Shown piece after piece: positions 18,650-26,692 of a stretch of 64,000 nt of DNA. Source of the DNA: Nocardia cyriacigeorgica. GTDB taxonomy: Bacteria; Actinomycetota; Actinomycetes; Mycobacteriales; Mycobacteriaceae. The notes below the pieces were generated by a model, which worked only from the letters and a program-made list of their open reading frames with translations, made no database searches and had not been told where the DNA came from. Location: NCBI RefSeq assembly GCF_010858045.1, contig NZ_JAAGVC010000005.1:141088-205087 (forward strand). The letters are read 5' to 3'. Each line of letters starts with the position of its first letter. Position 1 is the first letter of the stretch. The position numbers were made by a program, and so were the translations under genes.

Positions 18650-20287
18650 ATGAGCACACCTGCCGTCGTGATCGCCGCGCCTGCCTCGGGTAGCGGGAAG
18701 ACGACCGTGGCGACCGGGCTCGTCGGTGCGTTGCGGCGCGCCGGGCACCGGGTGGCGCCGTTCAAGGTGGGTCCCGATTACATCGACCCGGGGTATCACG
18801 GGCTGGCGGCCGGGCGTCCGGGACGCAATCTGGATCCGGTGCTGTGCGGCGCCGAACGGGTGGTTCCGCTGTACCGGCACGGGTCGGCCGGCTGTGATCT
18901 CGCGGTGGTCGAGGGCGTGATGGGCCTGTTCGACGGCCGCATCGACGCCGGCGACGCCAGGCCGGTCGCCGAGGGTTCGACGGCCCAGGTCGCGGCGATG
19001 CTCGGCGCCCCAGTGGTGCTGGTCGTGGACGCCCGTGGCCACAGCCAGAGCCTGGCTGCGCTGCTGCACGGGTTCGCCACCTACGACAGCTCGATCCGGC
19101 TCGGCGGCGTGATCCTCAACCGGGTCGGTAGCGAACGGCACGAACAGGTGCTGCGCTCGGCCTGCGACCGCGTCGGCCTGCCCGTGCTCGGTTCGCTGCC
19201 ACGCATGGCCGAACTCGAAGTGCCCTCCCGTCACCTCGGGTTGATCCCCGCCGTCGAACACGGGGCGGCCGCCACCGCCGCGGTGGCCGCAATGACCGAT
19301 CTCGTCGCGGCTCACGTCGATCTGGGTGCCATCGCAGCTTTGGCCGCTTCCTCGACGCCCGGCCCGGCCTGGAGCCCGGAAAGCGCGCTCTACGGTCGGG
19401 CGACCGAGGTCGGCGCTTGGTCCGTCCAGGGCGCAGCCGATGGGCGGGCCAGGGCTGAGTCCGAGGCCGATGTCGCAGGTCCTGGCTCGGATCCCCGGCT
19501 CGGGCATGGAGGCAGCCGCGATACCGCGATGCACGCCGGCCCGCTGCACGATGGCGACGTGACGGACACGATCCATCGACGCGAGGTATCGGCCGAGTCG
19601 CCATCAGGGATGTCCGCCGTGCACCCGGGGCAGGTCGGCGGTGCGGACACGACGCCGGGCGATGCCCCGGTGATCGCGATGGCCGGGGGAGCGGCGTTCA
19701 CCTTCGGATACGCCGAGCATCGCGAGCTGCTCGTCGCGGCAGGAGCGCAGGTCGTGGTGTTCGACCCCCTGCACGACGAACTTCCCTCTGGCACAGCGGG
19801 GCTGGTGTTGCCCGGCGGGTTTCCGGAGGAGCACGCCGCCGAGCTCGCGGCCAACACGCGGCTGCTCGCCGCGGTGGGAGCGGGAGCCCGGCGCGGGATG
19901 CCGATCCACGCCGAGTGCGCGGGCCTGCTCTACCTCACCCGATCACTGGACGGCCATGCGATGGCCGGAGTCCTCGACGCCACAGCGGAATTCGGCCCCC
20001 GCCTGACCCTCGGTTACCGCGACGCCGTCGCCCTGGCCGATTCACCGCTGTGGCGCGCAGGCGAACGCGTACGCGGCCACGAATTCCACCGCACCCGCCT
20101 GACCGGCACCGGTACCGACAATCCGGCCTGGGGCTGGCATACCGCCGATGCCCGGCTCCGCGAAGGCGCCGTGGTGCACCAGGTCCACGCCTCCTACTTG
20201 CACACCCACCCGGCCGGCAACCCCGAATCGGTGCGCCGATTCGTCGCTGCGGCCGCAGATTTCGCCTGCACCGATGCCGCCGAGTGA
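18650..20287 (+). CDS. cobB: Cobyrinic acid a,c-diamide synthase CobB
   Basis: Amidates the a and c carboxylates of hydrogenobyrinic or cobyrinic acid using glutamine and ATP. The P-loop APASGSGKTT lies at residues 10-19, with FKVGPDYIDPGYH after it. The glutaminase domain has nucleophile Cys423 in HAECAGLLYL and ends with HQVHASYLHTHPAG. At 545 residues it is about 85 longer than usual. The excess is a hydrophilic linker (about 238-335) between the synthetase and glutaminase domains, rich in Gly, Ala, Ser and Asp. The ATG overlaps no neighbour; the stop overlaps the cobE-like gene by 14 bases. Confidence 0.94.
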   Translation: MSTPAVVIAAPASGSGKTTVATGLVGALRRAGHRVAPFKVGPDYIDPGYHGLAAGRPGRNLDPVLCGAERVVPLYRHGSAGCDLAVVEGVMGLFDGRIDAGDARPVAEGSTAQVAAMLGAPVVLVVDARGHSQSLAALLHGFATYDSSIRLGGVILNRVGSERHEQVLRSACDRVGLPVLGSLPRMAELEVPSRHLGLIPAVEHGAAATAAVAAMTDLVAAHVDLGAIAALAASSTPGPAWSPESALYGRATEVGAWSVQGAADGRARAESEADVAGPGSDPRLGHGGSRDTAMHAGPLHDGDVTDTIHRREVSAESPSGMSAVHPGQVGGADTTPGDAPVIAMAGGAAFTFGYAEHRELLVAAGAQVVVFDPLHDELPSGTAGLVLPGGFPEEHAAELAANTRLLAAVGAGARRGMPIHAECAGLLYLTRSLDGHAMAGVLDATAEFGPRLTLGYRDAVALADSPLWRAGERVRGHEFHRTRLTGTGTDNPAWGWHTADARLREGAVVHQVHASYLHTHPAGNPESVRRFVAAAADFACTDAAE

Positions 20288-20672
20288 CTCGTTCGCCGCC
20301 CGCGGCGAAACCCTCCCCGCGCTGGCCGTCGGTGTCGGCATCCGTCCCGGCACCTCGGCCGAGCAGATACTCGCCGTGGTACGCGCCACCCTCGGCCCCC
20401 ACCCCATCGCCTGCCTCGCCACCATCGACCGGCGCGCCGAAGAACCCGGACTCCGCTCCGCCGCCGCCGAACTAGGCGTGCCGGTGCGTTCCTTCACCAC
20501 CAGTGAACTCGCCGCCGTCCAGGTGCCGAATCCGTCGACCCACACGACGACCGCCCTCGGAATCCCGGGCGTAGCCGAAGCCGCGGCACTACTGGCCGGA
20601 ACACACCCGCTCCTGTTCCCCAAACAGATCACCGGCCCCGTCGTGATCGCCGCCGCCCCTGCCACCCCATAG
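20274..20672 (+). CDS. cobE: CobE/CbiG C-terminal-domain protein
   Basis: A 132-residue protein of the CobE/CbiG-C fold, required in corrin-ring synthesis with an accessory role around the CbiG/CobE step. It shows VGVGIRPGTSAEQI at the start, the TIDRRAEEPGLRSAAAELG helix region, and LGIPGVAEAAALLAG near the end, all typical of the family. The ATG lies inside the last codons of cobB (14-base overlap), so the two are translationally coupled. Its 3' end, from the GIPGVAEAA codons onward, recurs in decayed form at 22925, on the other side of the caspase cassette. Confidence 0.85.
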   Translation: MPPSDSFAARGETLPALAVGVGIRPGTSAEQILAVVRATLGPHPIACLATIDRRAEEPGLRSAAAELGVPVRSFTTSELAAVQVPNPSTHTTTALGIPGVAEAAALLAGTHPLLFPKQITGPVVIAAAPATP

Positions 20673-20748
20673 GCTGCGACAACCTCGCACAGGTAGTGAG
20701 CGAAAAGGCTGCCGACAGCCTATGCGAGGTGTTCAGAACCTGTGCGGG
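20562..20748 (+). repeat. Direct repeat copy A: cobE 3' end plus structured palindrome
   Basis: These 187 bases match 22925-23113 with roughly 70% identity by eye. The first part is the cobE 3' coding end. From 20683 on, the match is a structured element: CGCACAGGT (20686-20694) pairs with ACCTGTGCG (20738-20746), CCTCGCA (20683-20689) can instead pair with TGCGAGG (20723-20729), and AGGCTG/CAGCCT (20706-20721) forms an inner hairpin. It lies between convergent cobE and caspase genes and could serve as a bidirectional terminator. With copy B it brackets the caspase/EACC1 pair. Confidence 0.75.
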
Positions 20749-20812
20749 AAGCAGCTTTCCGGCGATCCGGTGCCGGCTGGGTGCCGGGGAGGCGGGGCGT
20801 GGATTCGCTGGG

Positions 20813-22414
20813 TTATTCCTCGATGTCGATGCTGGTGAAGACCAGGTTGTTCAGTTGCTCGCTTCGGCCGTCGTAGTCCGGAGGAATGAGGCTGTCGATC
20901 ACCTCGAGGCCCTCGTAGGAGATGGTGCCGAAAACCGTGTACTCCGGCACCAGGTGTGTGTCGGCGAAGAGCAGGTCGAAGGTGGCGCCGAAGATCGGAA
21001 GCGCCTCCATCATCAGATAGCCGCGTCGGTACTTCAGCTCGGTGAAACTCTCCGATTCGAGACCATAACCGGGGCTGTCCGAGCGACCGCAAGTGATCCA
21101 ATCGGATCCGTCTCCGGCGCATCGGACCTGCTCGAACGCGCCCTGGTCGACCAGGCTGAGGAAACTGTGCACCGTGCACGGTGCCAGTGATCGGTCGAGC
21201 AGTAGCGGGATCGCGCCGGCGCTGGTGTTGATCGTCGCCCGGACGATTCCCGTAGAGGAGACCGGGCCATCATCCGGACGTTTCACCGTTGGTTCTTTGC
21301 CGTCCGGTTTGTACCGGCAATAGACCGGATCCGGCAACGGAGTCGGACGCACAGGCGGGGCCACGAACCCAGCTGGGATCTGTATGGGCGGGAGAGTTGT
21401 CGGTTGCGGCGATTCTGGCTGTGCGGCGGAATCTCTGGCGGTATCGACAAGGCCGGGCAGGACGAGGACTGCGCTGACCACCATCGTCAGTACGACTGCG
21501 AGGGCGAGGGAGGCTGTTGCGGCGACGACCACTCTTCGCCGATTGAATTCCGGAGGTCTGGCCGGTCGTCTTATCGACGGACCCTGCCGTGGCGAGGCGT
21601 CTGCCGAAGCGACGCGAAGTGCGGTGTGTTGCGGTCGAACGGGGGAGTGCTGCGCTGATGCCGGGCCGGGCACCGCTCGTCGGCGCGCTAGCGCGAGTTG
21701 CCCGATGCTTCGGGTATTCCGCTGCTCCGGACGAGGAAAGCCCTTGGCCGGCAATACTTGCTCCAGCTGTTGGTGCAGCGCGGTGACGGTGAGGAGCTCG
21801 GTGCCGGGATCGGTGGGGCCGCGCTGGAGCAGGGCGAGCAATTCGCCGGTGTACGCGGTGTGTCTGGCATTCACCGGGGCGATTGACGGGCGATTCGCCG
21901 GTGAGGAGGTCAGGGTGCACGTTCCCGCCACGGTTATCTGGCCCGATACCGCCGCGGTGACCTCGGTCATCAAGTCGACTGCAAGTCCGGAGAAGCAACA
22001 ATCGAGGATCAATACCCGATTATCGGCTGAGGCCGTGGCAAGTGTGCGACGGACCAGCTCGAAAGGCAAAGCGGTCCACGAGACCATATTCCGGTCGCTG
22101 CGTGTATTGGGCAACGACAGATAGAGGCTTCCGTCCGGGCCGATCAATCCGTGCCCGGCGTAATAGACCAACAGAAGATCTTGTGCCTGTGCGGCGACAG
22201 TATTGAGAGCGCTGCCGATAACCGCGCGATCGGACTCGTCGGCCAGCGTCACACAGTGCTCGCCGGGCAACGCTGTTGCCCAGGGGCTGGTCAATACTTC
22301 GGCCAGATCGGCGAGATTGTTGCGCACCGCGGGTATGTCCGGTAGCGCAGTGTCGTCGAAAGTGCTGGTGCCTAACAGCACCGCCCAGGACCGAGCGGGG
22401 TCCGGCAGCCGCAT
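20813..22414 (-). CDS. Membrane caspase with PpiB-like (cyclophilin) ectodomain
   Basis: A 533-residue protein in three parts. Residues 8-245 are a caspase/metacaspase-type protease: WAVLLGTSTF start, catalytic His88 in LVYYAGHG, and Cys140 in LILDCCFSG. After a proline-rich linker, a basic NRRR precedes one membrane helix (about 295-323), putting the C-terminus outside. Residues 366-531 resemble the secreted mycobacterial PpiB cyclophilin: a Cys-x-Tyr start, APCTVHSFLSL, YTVFGTI, and four cysteines (366, 413, 432, 442). The PpiB isomerase motifs CHRL and NTNGSQFF are replaced (RCAGD; FGATFDLLF), so activity is probably lost. It starts one base after the EACC1-like stop. Codon use is less GC-rich than in the neighbours. 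Role inferred: sensing outside, proteolysis inside. Confidence 0.82.
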   Translation of the reverse strand: MRLPDPARSWAVLLGTSTFDDTALPDIPAVRNNLADLAEVLTSPWATALPGEHCVTLADESDRAVIGSALNTVAAQAQDLLLVYYAGHGLIGPDGSLYLSLPNTRSDRNMVSWTALPFELVRRTLATASADNRVLILDCCFSGLAVDLMTEVTAAVSGQITVAGTCTLTSSPANRPSIAPVNARHTAYTGELLALLQRGPTDPGTELLTVTALHQQLEQVLPAKGFPRPEQRNTRSIGQLALARRRAVPGPASAQHSPVRPQHTALRVASADASPRQGPSIRRPARPPEFNRRRVVVAATASLALAVVLTMVVSAVLVLPGLVDTARDSAAQPESPQPTTLPPIQIPAGFVAPPVRPTPLPDPVYCRYKPDGKEPTVKRPDDGPVSSTGIVRATINTSAGAIPLLLDRSLAPCTVHSFLSLVDQGAFEQVRCAGDGSDWITCGRSDSPGYGLESESFTELKYRRGYLMMEALPIFGATFDLLFADTHLVPEYTVFGTISYEGLEVIDSLIPPDYDGRSEQLNNLVFTSIDIEE

Positions 22415-22415
22415 A

Positions 22416-22769
22416 TCAGTCGTCCAGCGCCTGTCGTAACATCTCGGCTAGATCGCCGTCTTTCACGTCGCGGACCACGACTTTCACGCTGCGGCCTGCT
22501 GAATTGGTCACTTCGATATCAGCGGACGGCCGGCGGTGTCTGATCCACATCGTCAGTGAGGTCACCAGCGCGGCACCCAAGCCAGGGGCGCCCATCGCTA
22601 CATTCACAACATCCGCGAGCGCCCCCATCTCTCCTTCCGCGACGACAGGCGTGTCGACCGACACCCGGCCGCGCAGCTCGTCCTCACGCGAGAGCCACGC
22701 CGCGAGATCCACCAACTCGGCCCGCGCCTGCTCTCCCACCAGCCGAATCCGCACCACGGACACCCCCAT
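22416..22769 (-). CDS. EACC1-like effector-associated protein
   Basis: A 117-residue protein matching, from memory, the effector-associated constant component EACC1 described in actinobacterial conflict systems. It reads VRIRLVGEQARAELVDLAAWLSREDELRGRV, then G-E-M-G-A-L-A-D, an LGAALVTSLTMWIRHRR hydrophobic helix, and a C-terminal strand-rich VTNSAGRSVKVVVRDVKD. EACC1 genes typically sit directly upstream of a caspase- or trypsin-type effector, as here with a one-base gap to the caspase gene. ATG 22769 begins MGVSVVRIRL. GTG 22763 has better spacing to GGGAG and is equally plausible. Role: probable adaptor or regulator of the caspase; mechanism unknown. Confidence 0.78.
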   Translation of the reverse strand: MGVSVVRIRLVGEQARAELVDLAAWLSREDELRGRVSVDTPVVAEGEMGALADVVNVAMGAPGLGAALVTSLTMWIRHRRPSADIEVTNSAGRSVKVVVRDVKDGDLAEMLRQALDD

Positions 22770-22801
22770 CTCCCATGCATTCCACAATAATTGAATACGA
22801 A

Positions 22802-22829
22802 ACCATACGTGACCTTCATACCGCATCAA
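22802..22829 (-). promoter_or_regulatory. Promoter of the EACC1/caspase operon
   Basis: On the minus strand, TTGATG (22829-22824), a 16-base spacer and TATGGT (22807-22802) form a plausible housekeeping promoter, with the expected start about 25 bases before the EACC1 codon. The region is markedly AT-richer than the surroundings. The rest of 22770-23129 holds no gene: it contains this promoter and repeat copy B. Confidence 0.55.
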
Positions 22830-22924
22830 TGCGATCTGCGTCGCGGTTGCCAGCGCGGTGTCAGTTGTACAAGGTTGGAGCGCAGCATCATTCGCGTTCG
22901 GAGATAGTGATGGGCCGCTCCGTC

Positions 22925-23008
22925 ATCCCGGGCGGAGCCGAAGCCGCAACGTTACTGGCCGGGACAGGGTCCCTGCTGATCCCAGTCAGGTCGTCGGCAC
23001 CGTGGTGA
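22925..23008 (+). pseudogene. Decayed duplicate of the cobE 3' end
   Basis: Reading 22925-23008 in the cobE-like frame gives IPGGAEAATLLAGTGSLLIP, against IPGVAEAAALLAGTHPLLFP in intact CobE. A frameshifted tail and early stop then follow. There is no 5' part, so it cannot be functional. It is the coding portion of repeat copy B and shows that this side of the caspase cassette once carried, or received, the cobE terminus. Confidence 0.75.
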
Positions 23009-23113
23009 CCGCCGCATGTCCGGCCCGTCGTCCCGTAGGTTGTGACAGCCTCGCACAGGTTATGGGCGAAACGGCTCGCGATAGCCAATGCGAGGTGTTC
23101 AGGCCTGTGCGGG
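22925..23113 (+). repeat. Direct repeat copy B: cobE remnant plus structured palindrome
   Basis: Partner of 20562-20748 in the same orientation. After the cobE remnant the palindromic element recurs at 23049-23113: CGCACAGG (23052-23059) with CCTGTGCG (23104-23111), CCTCGCA (23049-23055) with TGCGAGG (23089-23095), and inner GGCT/AGCC (23073-23086). Loop and spacer bases differ from copy A while the stems persist, so the pairing itself looks conserved. The two copies enclose about 2.2 kb holding only the caspase and EACC1 genes. Confidence 0.75.
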
Positions 23114-23129
23114 GGTGGTCGCCCTTTGG

Positions 23130-23759
23130 TCAGCGCAAAGCTGTCCACCGGTCCAGTGACAGCTGGGTACCGAGTTCGCTGCGGAAAGCGGGGTTGTCGG
23201 CGTAGAAGGAAAGGAATCGAAGTACGCGGTGTTCGTCGACGGCCAGTCGCGGGCATTCCACGCAGATGCTGCCACTCCGCGCGGGGCGGTCCAGCATCCA
23301 GATCGGGCGGCGGGCGCGGCCGAGCGGTACATGCGGTGTCGTGACCTCATGGTTCCACTGCTCGCCATTCGACCCGGTGATGACAATCAGCGGCTGTTGC
23401 TCGAATGCGGCCATCACACCCGCAACACCGGCCCATGGCAGGCGGGTTCGGGAACTCCAGCCCTCACGGACGATGTCGTCGGCGGTCAATTCGACTGCGC
23501 GCAGCCGTCGTATCAGCCCGACATCCCCGTATGCGCCGAGAGCCACGATCACGATCAGGATGGCGCCGAACAGGGCCACATACTTGGAGACGACGTGCGC
23601 GACATGGTCGTCGCTGCGCGCCATCTGAACCGCGATCGCCACGCACAGCGCCGCGAGGCCGGCGAGGAACACCATCGACACAACACGTTTTCGCCGGAAC
23701 GCCTTCGCTCCGAGGTGAGGGTCCGGCCGGTCGCGGAGAACAGGAAATCGCAATTCCAC
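23130..23759 (-). CDS. Two-helix membrane protein with C-terminal soluble domain
   Basis: A 209-residue protein of unknown function. After a short basic N-terminus it has two membrane helices (about residues 26-48 and 60-80), an arginine-rich turn (LIRRLRAVELT), and a soluble C-terminal domain of about 120 residues. That domain's strand pattern (DDIVREGWSSRTRLPWAGVAGV) recalls membrane-associated PH-like domains. GTG 23759 is the likely start. It is transcribed towards the caspase cassette and ends just beyond repeat copy B, so it may share that locus's history, but no functional link is demonstrated. Confidence 0.6.
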   Translation of the reverse strand: MELRFPVLRDRPDPHLGAKAFRRKRVVSMVFLAGLAALCVAIAVQMARSDDHVAHVVSKYVALFGAILIVIVALGAYGDVGLIRRLRAVELTADDIVREGWSSRTRLPWAGVAGVMAAFEQQPLIVITGSNGEQWNHEVTTPHVPLGRARRPIWMLDRPARSGSICVECPRLAVDEHRVLRFLSFYADNPAFRSELGTQLSLDRWTALR

Positions 23760-23825
23760 CCCATCGAGTGAGTTGTGGGCCTCGGAGCGCCTGAGCCCGT
23801 GCCGCGAGGTCTGTCTACCACCGCC

Positions 23826-25205
23826 CTACTCGAGGTGCGGAGACTGCTGGGTCCAATGGAATCCACGCTCGATCAGTGCGAACCGATCGAGCGGGATGGA
23901 TTCCAGCACCATGTGTACCGGCCGGGTGCCGAGGGTGCCGTCGAGGATCAGGCGGTCGGGGGTGGGCTGGGTGTAGGTGAAGCTGCCGAGCTTCCATTGG
24001 GCGGCGGGATCGCGGAACAGGGTGAGGGTGTGGAGGTCGGGGTTTACGGTGGCGGGCATCCAGGTCAGCCGGTCGTCCATGCCTTGCACGTGGATCCCGT
24101 CGACGGTGTCGAAGACGAGGCGGCGGGGGCGGGCCGAGGTCGGGTCGGTGAACGGGTTCGGCTCGGTGAGTAGCGGGGGGACCTGGTGGCCGGCGACGGA
24201 GTATTCGGCGACATTCCAGATGCCGTACAGCGGGGAACGCGGGCGGGCGGCGCCGTAGGCGTGCCAGGCGTCCCAGCCCTCCAGCGCCGTGGTCGCCAGC
24301 AGCCACAGGCCGAGCAGGACCTGGCCGAGCAACGCGAACCGATTCGACCGTGCGGTGGTGAAGAGTTCGGATCCCTCGGCCGCCGGCACCGCCTTACCGG
24401 AGAACAGGACCGTTGCCAGGCGGCGGCCGTGCGGGGCGAGCAGTGCGAGGGACAGGGCGAGCATATGGAAGCTGAACAGCTTCACCGGCACGTCGAAGGT
24501 CATATTGAGCAGGAAGACCTGCGCCATCGCCACGGTCGACAGCGCTGCTCCCGCGGTGACGGTGGCGGGCAGGATCAGCAGCAATCCGGCGCCGATCTCC
24601 GCGCAACCCAGGGCGATCTCATAGGGCTTCGACGCCGCCGTCTGCGACCACAGCACCCCCATCGGCGTCATATCGCCGAACGGTTCGATCAGCCGGTGCA
24701 GGGCGAACGTCATCTGCGACGGCATCACCTTGACCATGCCGTAGAGCATCAGCGCACCGGCCAGCGCGAAGCGCAGCAATGCTCGGAACCAGCGGTCCAG
24801 GCCGCGGTAGTCGGTGCGGCGCCGGTCCAGAGCGGTCCAGATCGCGGTGGCCACGGCCGCGACCACCAGCCAGCTGAACGCCGCCACCCAGAGGGTGACG
24901 GTGTCTCCGCTGCCGGTGGGTGCGTACCCGAGCGGTTCCTCGATGCCGAACAGCTGGGCGGCGAACCAGTCGGTCAGCGGCGGCAGTGCCCACCACCGGC
25001 CGAGGGTGAGCACCGCCGGCTCCGGGACGCCGACCGACCGCAGCAGTTGCAGGAGCAGCCATTGCGCCGCGGTACCGATACCGAGGTAGACGAATACGAA
25101 CCGGAACAGCACACGCGTGGCCGGATGCCACGACGGTGACAGCACGACAGGTACGGGCTCACCCTGCTCCCGATCCGGCGCCTCCGACTCCACCAGGGTT
25201 GCCAC
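23826..25205 (-). CDS. DoxX-like integral membrane protein (paralogue 1)
   Basis: A 459-residue protein with about seven membrane helices in residues 25-330, including a DoxX-like core (LAGALMLYGMVKVMPSQM and AEIGAGLLLILPATVTAGAALSTVAMAQVFLLNMTFDVPVK). A C-terminal domain of about 130 residues (SPLYGIWNVAEYSVAG onward) ends in a FTYTQPTPDRLILDG strand region. The following gene at 25328 encodes a paralogue with the same architecture. The two are 122 bases apart on one strand. DoxX family members act in redox or lipid-linked membrane complexes, but no function can be assigned here. Confidence 0.7.
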   Translation of the reverse strand: MATLVESEAPDREQGEPVPVVLSPSWHPATRVLFRFVFVYLGIGTAAQWLLLQLLRSVGVPEPAVLTLGRWWALPPLTDWFAAQLFGIEEPLGYAPTGSGDTVTLWVAAFSWLVVAAVATAIWTALDRRRTDYRGLDRWFRALLRFALAGALMLYGMVKVMPSQMTFALHRLIEPFGDMTPMGVLWSQTAASKPYEIALGCAEIGAGLLLILPATVTAGAALSTVAMAQVFLLNMTFDVPVKLFSFHMLALSLALLAPHGRRLATVLFSGKAVPAAEGSELFTTARSNRFALLGQVLLGLWLLATTALEGWDAWHAYGAARPRSPLYGIWNVAEYSVAGHQVPPLLTEPNPFTDPTSARPRRLVFDTVDGIHVQGMDDRLTWMPATVNPDLHTLTLFRDPAAQWKLGSFTYTQPTPDRLILDGTLGTRPVHMVLESIPLDRFALIERGFHWTQQSPHLE

Positions 25206-25327
25206 TGTTCACCTTTCCCGATCCGCCGCACACCTGACCTTGCTCTGGCACGGTATGTCAGATCAGGGGTGCGCCGCGGCTGGGAAAACCTGTGCCCCCA
25301 GTGCTGTCTGCACCGGTTCCGGGGGCG

Positions 25328-26692
25328 TCAGCGGAAGTCCGGGTAATCCTGGACCCAGCGGAAGCCGCCGCTGCGCAAGGGGAATGCGTCGAGGTCCATC
25401 TGGTCGAGCACGATGGTTGTGGGTGTTCCGTTCAACTCGCCCGTGAGGCGCAATCGCTCGGGCTCGGGCCGTTCGAAGGTGAAGGAGGCGATCGGAACCG
25501 GCGTGGCATCGGGTGATTGCGGTGGGGCGGTCAGGGTGAGGGTGCGGGCATCGGTGTCGATGGCGACCGCGGACGGCGTCAGCGCACCGTCCATCCCCTG
25601 GATGAACATCGCGCCCGGATCATCGAAAACAGCGCGCTGCCAGCGGTTCTCATCGGTCAGCACGGGAGGAACCGGCTGCCCGGACGCGGTGAATTCGCTG
25701 ACTGTCCAGATGCCGTACAGCGGCGATTTCTCGCGGCCGCCACCGAACTCGTCCCACGCGCGCCAGCCGGTGTCCACCACGCCGATCAGCATCCACACCC
25801 CGATCAGCACCTGGACCAGGGCGGCGATCCGATTGGCCTTGGCGCTGTCGAACAATCGCGGTTGCGTCGCCGGATCCGACGGGCGTTCCAGTACCAGCAC
25901 ATTCGCCAGCCGTTGCGCCTGCGGCGCCAGCAGCAGTAGCGACAGCAGCAGCAGATGGAACGACAGGATCTTGACCGGCACGTCGAAGGTCATGTTCAGC
26001 ACGAACACCTGCGCCATGCTCACCACGCTCAGCATCGCGCCGACGGTCGCGGTGCGTGGCCAGAACAGCAGCAGGCCCGCGAGCATCTCGGCGATGCCGA
26101 GCAGCACCTGATAGGCGGGCGAGGAACCCACCTGCAACCAGAGCACCGAGGTGATGCTGAACTCGCCGTACGGCTGCAGCAGTGCGTTCAGTGGTGGTGA
26201 CGGCATCTGCGTCGGGATGGCCTTGGCGATGCCGTAGAACAGCATCTGACCGGCCAGGCACAGTCGGATGACGGTGAAGAACCAGGCGCTCAGCCGCGGG
26301 TAGGCGGTGCGGCGCCGGTCGAGCACCGACCAGATCAGCGTTGCCGCCAGGGCGACGACAAGGACGCAGAAGATCATCACCCAGATGACGGTCTGATCGC
26401 CGCTGCCCGAATCCTCGTGCAACACGGCATCGACCCCGAAAACCGTCCGCCCGACCCACTCGTAGGCCGGCGAGAGCAGCTCCATCTGCCACATGACCGC
26501 CCGCTCGGGCAGCCATTGCCCGGCGATGCCGGTGAACGCGAAGGTGATCTGGGCGAACAGCAGACAGAACAGGCCGAAATAGACGAAACAGAACCGGAAC
26601 GCGATGCGCGTGAGCGGATGCCACCGGCGTGGCTCGGCCACCTCGACGGGAGCGTCATCGTCTTGCTGTTGGAGAACCTCGACCCCGACCAC
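25328..26692 (-). CDS. DoxX-like integral membrane protein (paralogue 2)
   Basis: A 454-residue paralogue of the protein encoded at 23826. It shares the WHPLTRIAFRFCFVYFG start, the MLFYGIAKAIPTQMPSPPLNALLQPYGEFS segment, the VSMAQVFVLNMTFDVPVKILSFH block, and the SPLYGIWTVSEFTASG C-terminal domain. GTG 26692 was chosen because GAGGGG lies six bases upstream and the resulting length equals the paralogue's. A perfect CGAATCATTCG palindrome (26792-26802) lies in its upstream region, which it shares with the divergent kinase gene. Two adjacent copies suggest a heterodimer or recent duplication with divergence. Confidence 0.7.
   Translation of the reverse strand: MVGVEVLQQQDDDAPVEVAEPRRWHPLTRIAFRFCFVYFGLFCLLFAQITFAFTGIAGQWLPERAVMWQMELLSPAYEWVGRTVFGVDAVLHEDSGSGDQTVIWVMIFCVLVVALAATLIWSVLDRRRTAYPRLSAWFFTVIRLCLAGQMLFYGIAKAIPTQMPSPPLNALLQPYGEFSITSVLWLQVGSSPAYQVLLGIAEMLAGLLLFWPRTATVGAMLSVVSMAQVFVLNMTFDVPVKILSFHLLLLSLLLLAPQAQRLANVLVLERPSDPATQPRLFDSAKANRIAALVQVLIGVWMLIGVVDTGWRAWDEFGGGREKSPLYGIWTVSEFTASGQPVPPVLTDENRWQRAVFDDPGAMFIQGMDGALTPSAVAIDTDARTLTLTAPPQSPDATPVPIASFTFERPEPERLRLTGELNGTPTTIVLDQMDLDAFPLRSGGFRWVQDYPDFR

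Noticed and set aside
22556..23008. Plus-strand open frame across the EACC1 gene and the cobE remnant
   Set aside because: Its first two thirds are antisense to EACC1 and only the last part is cobE-like, so it is a chance fusion and not a gene.
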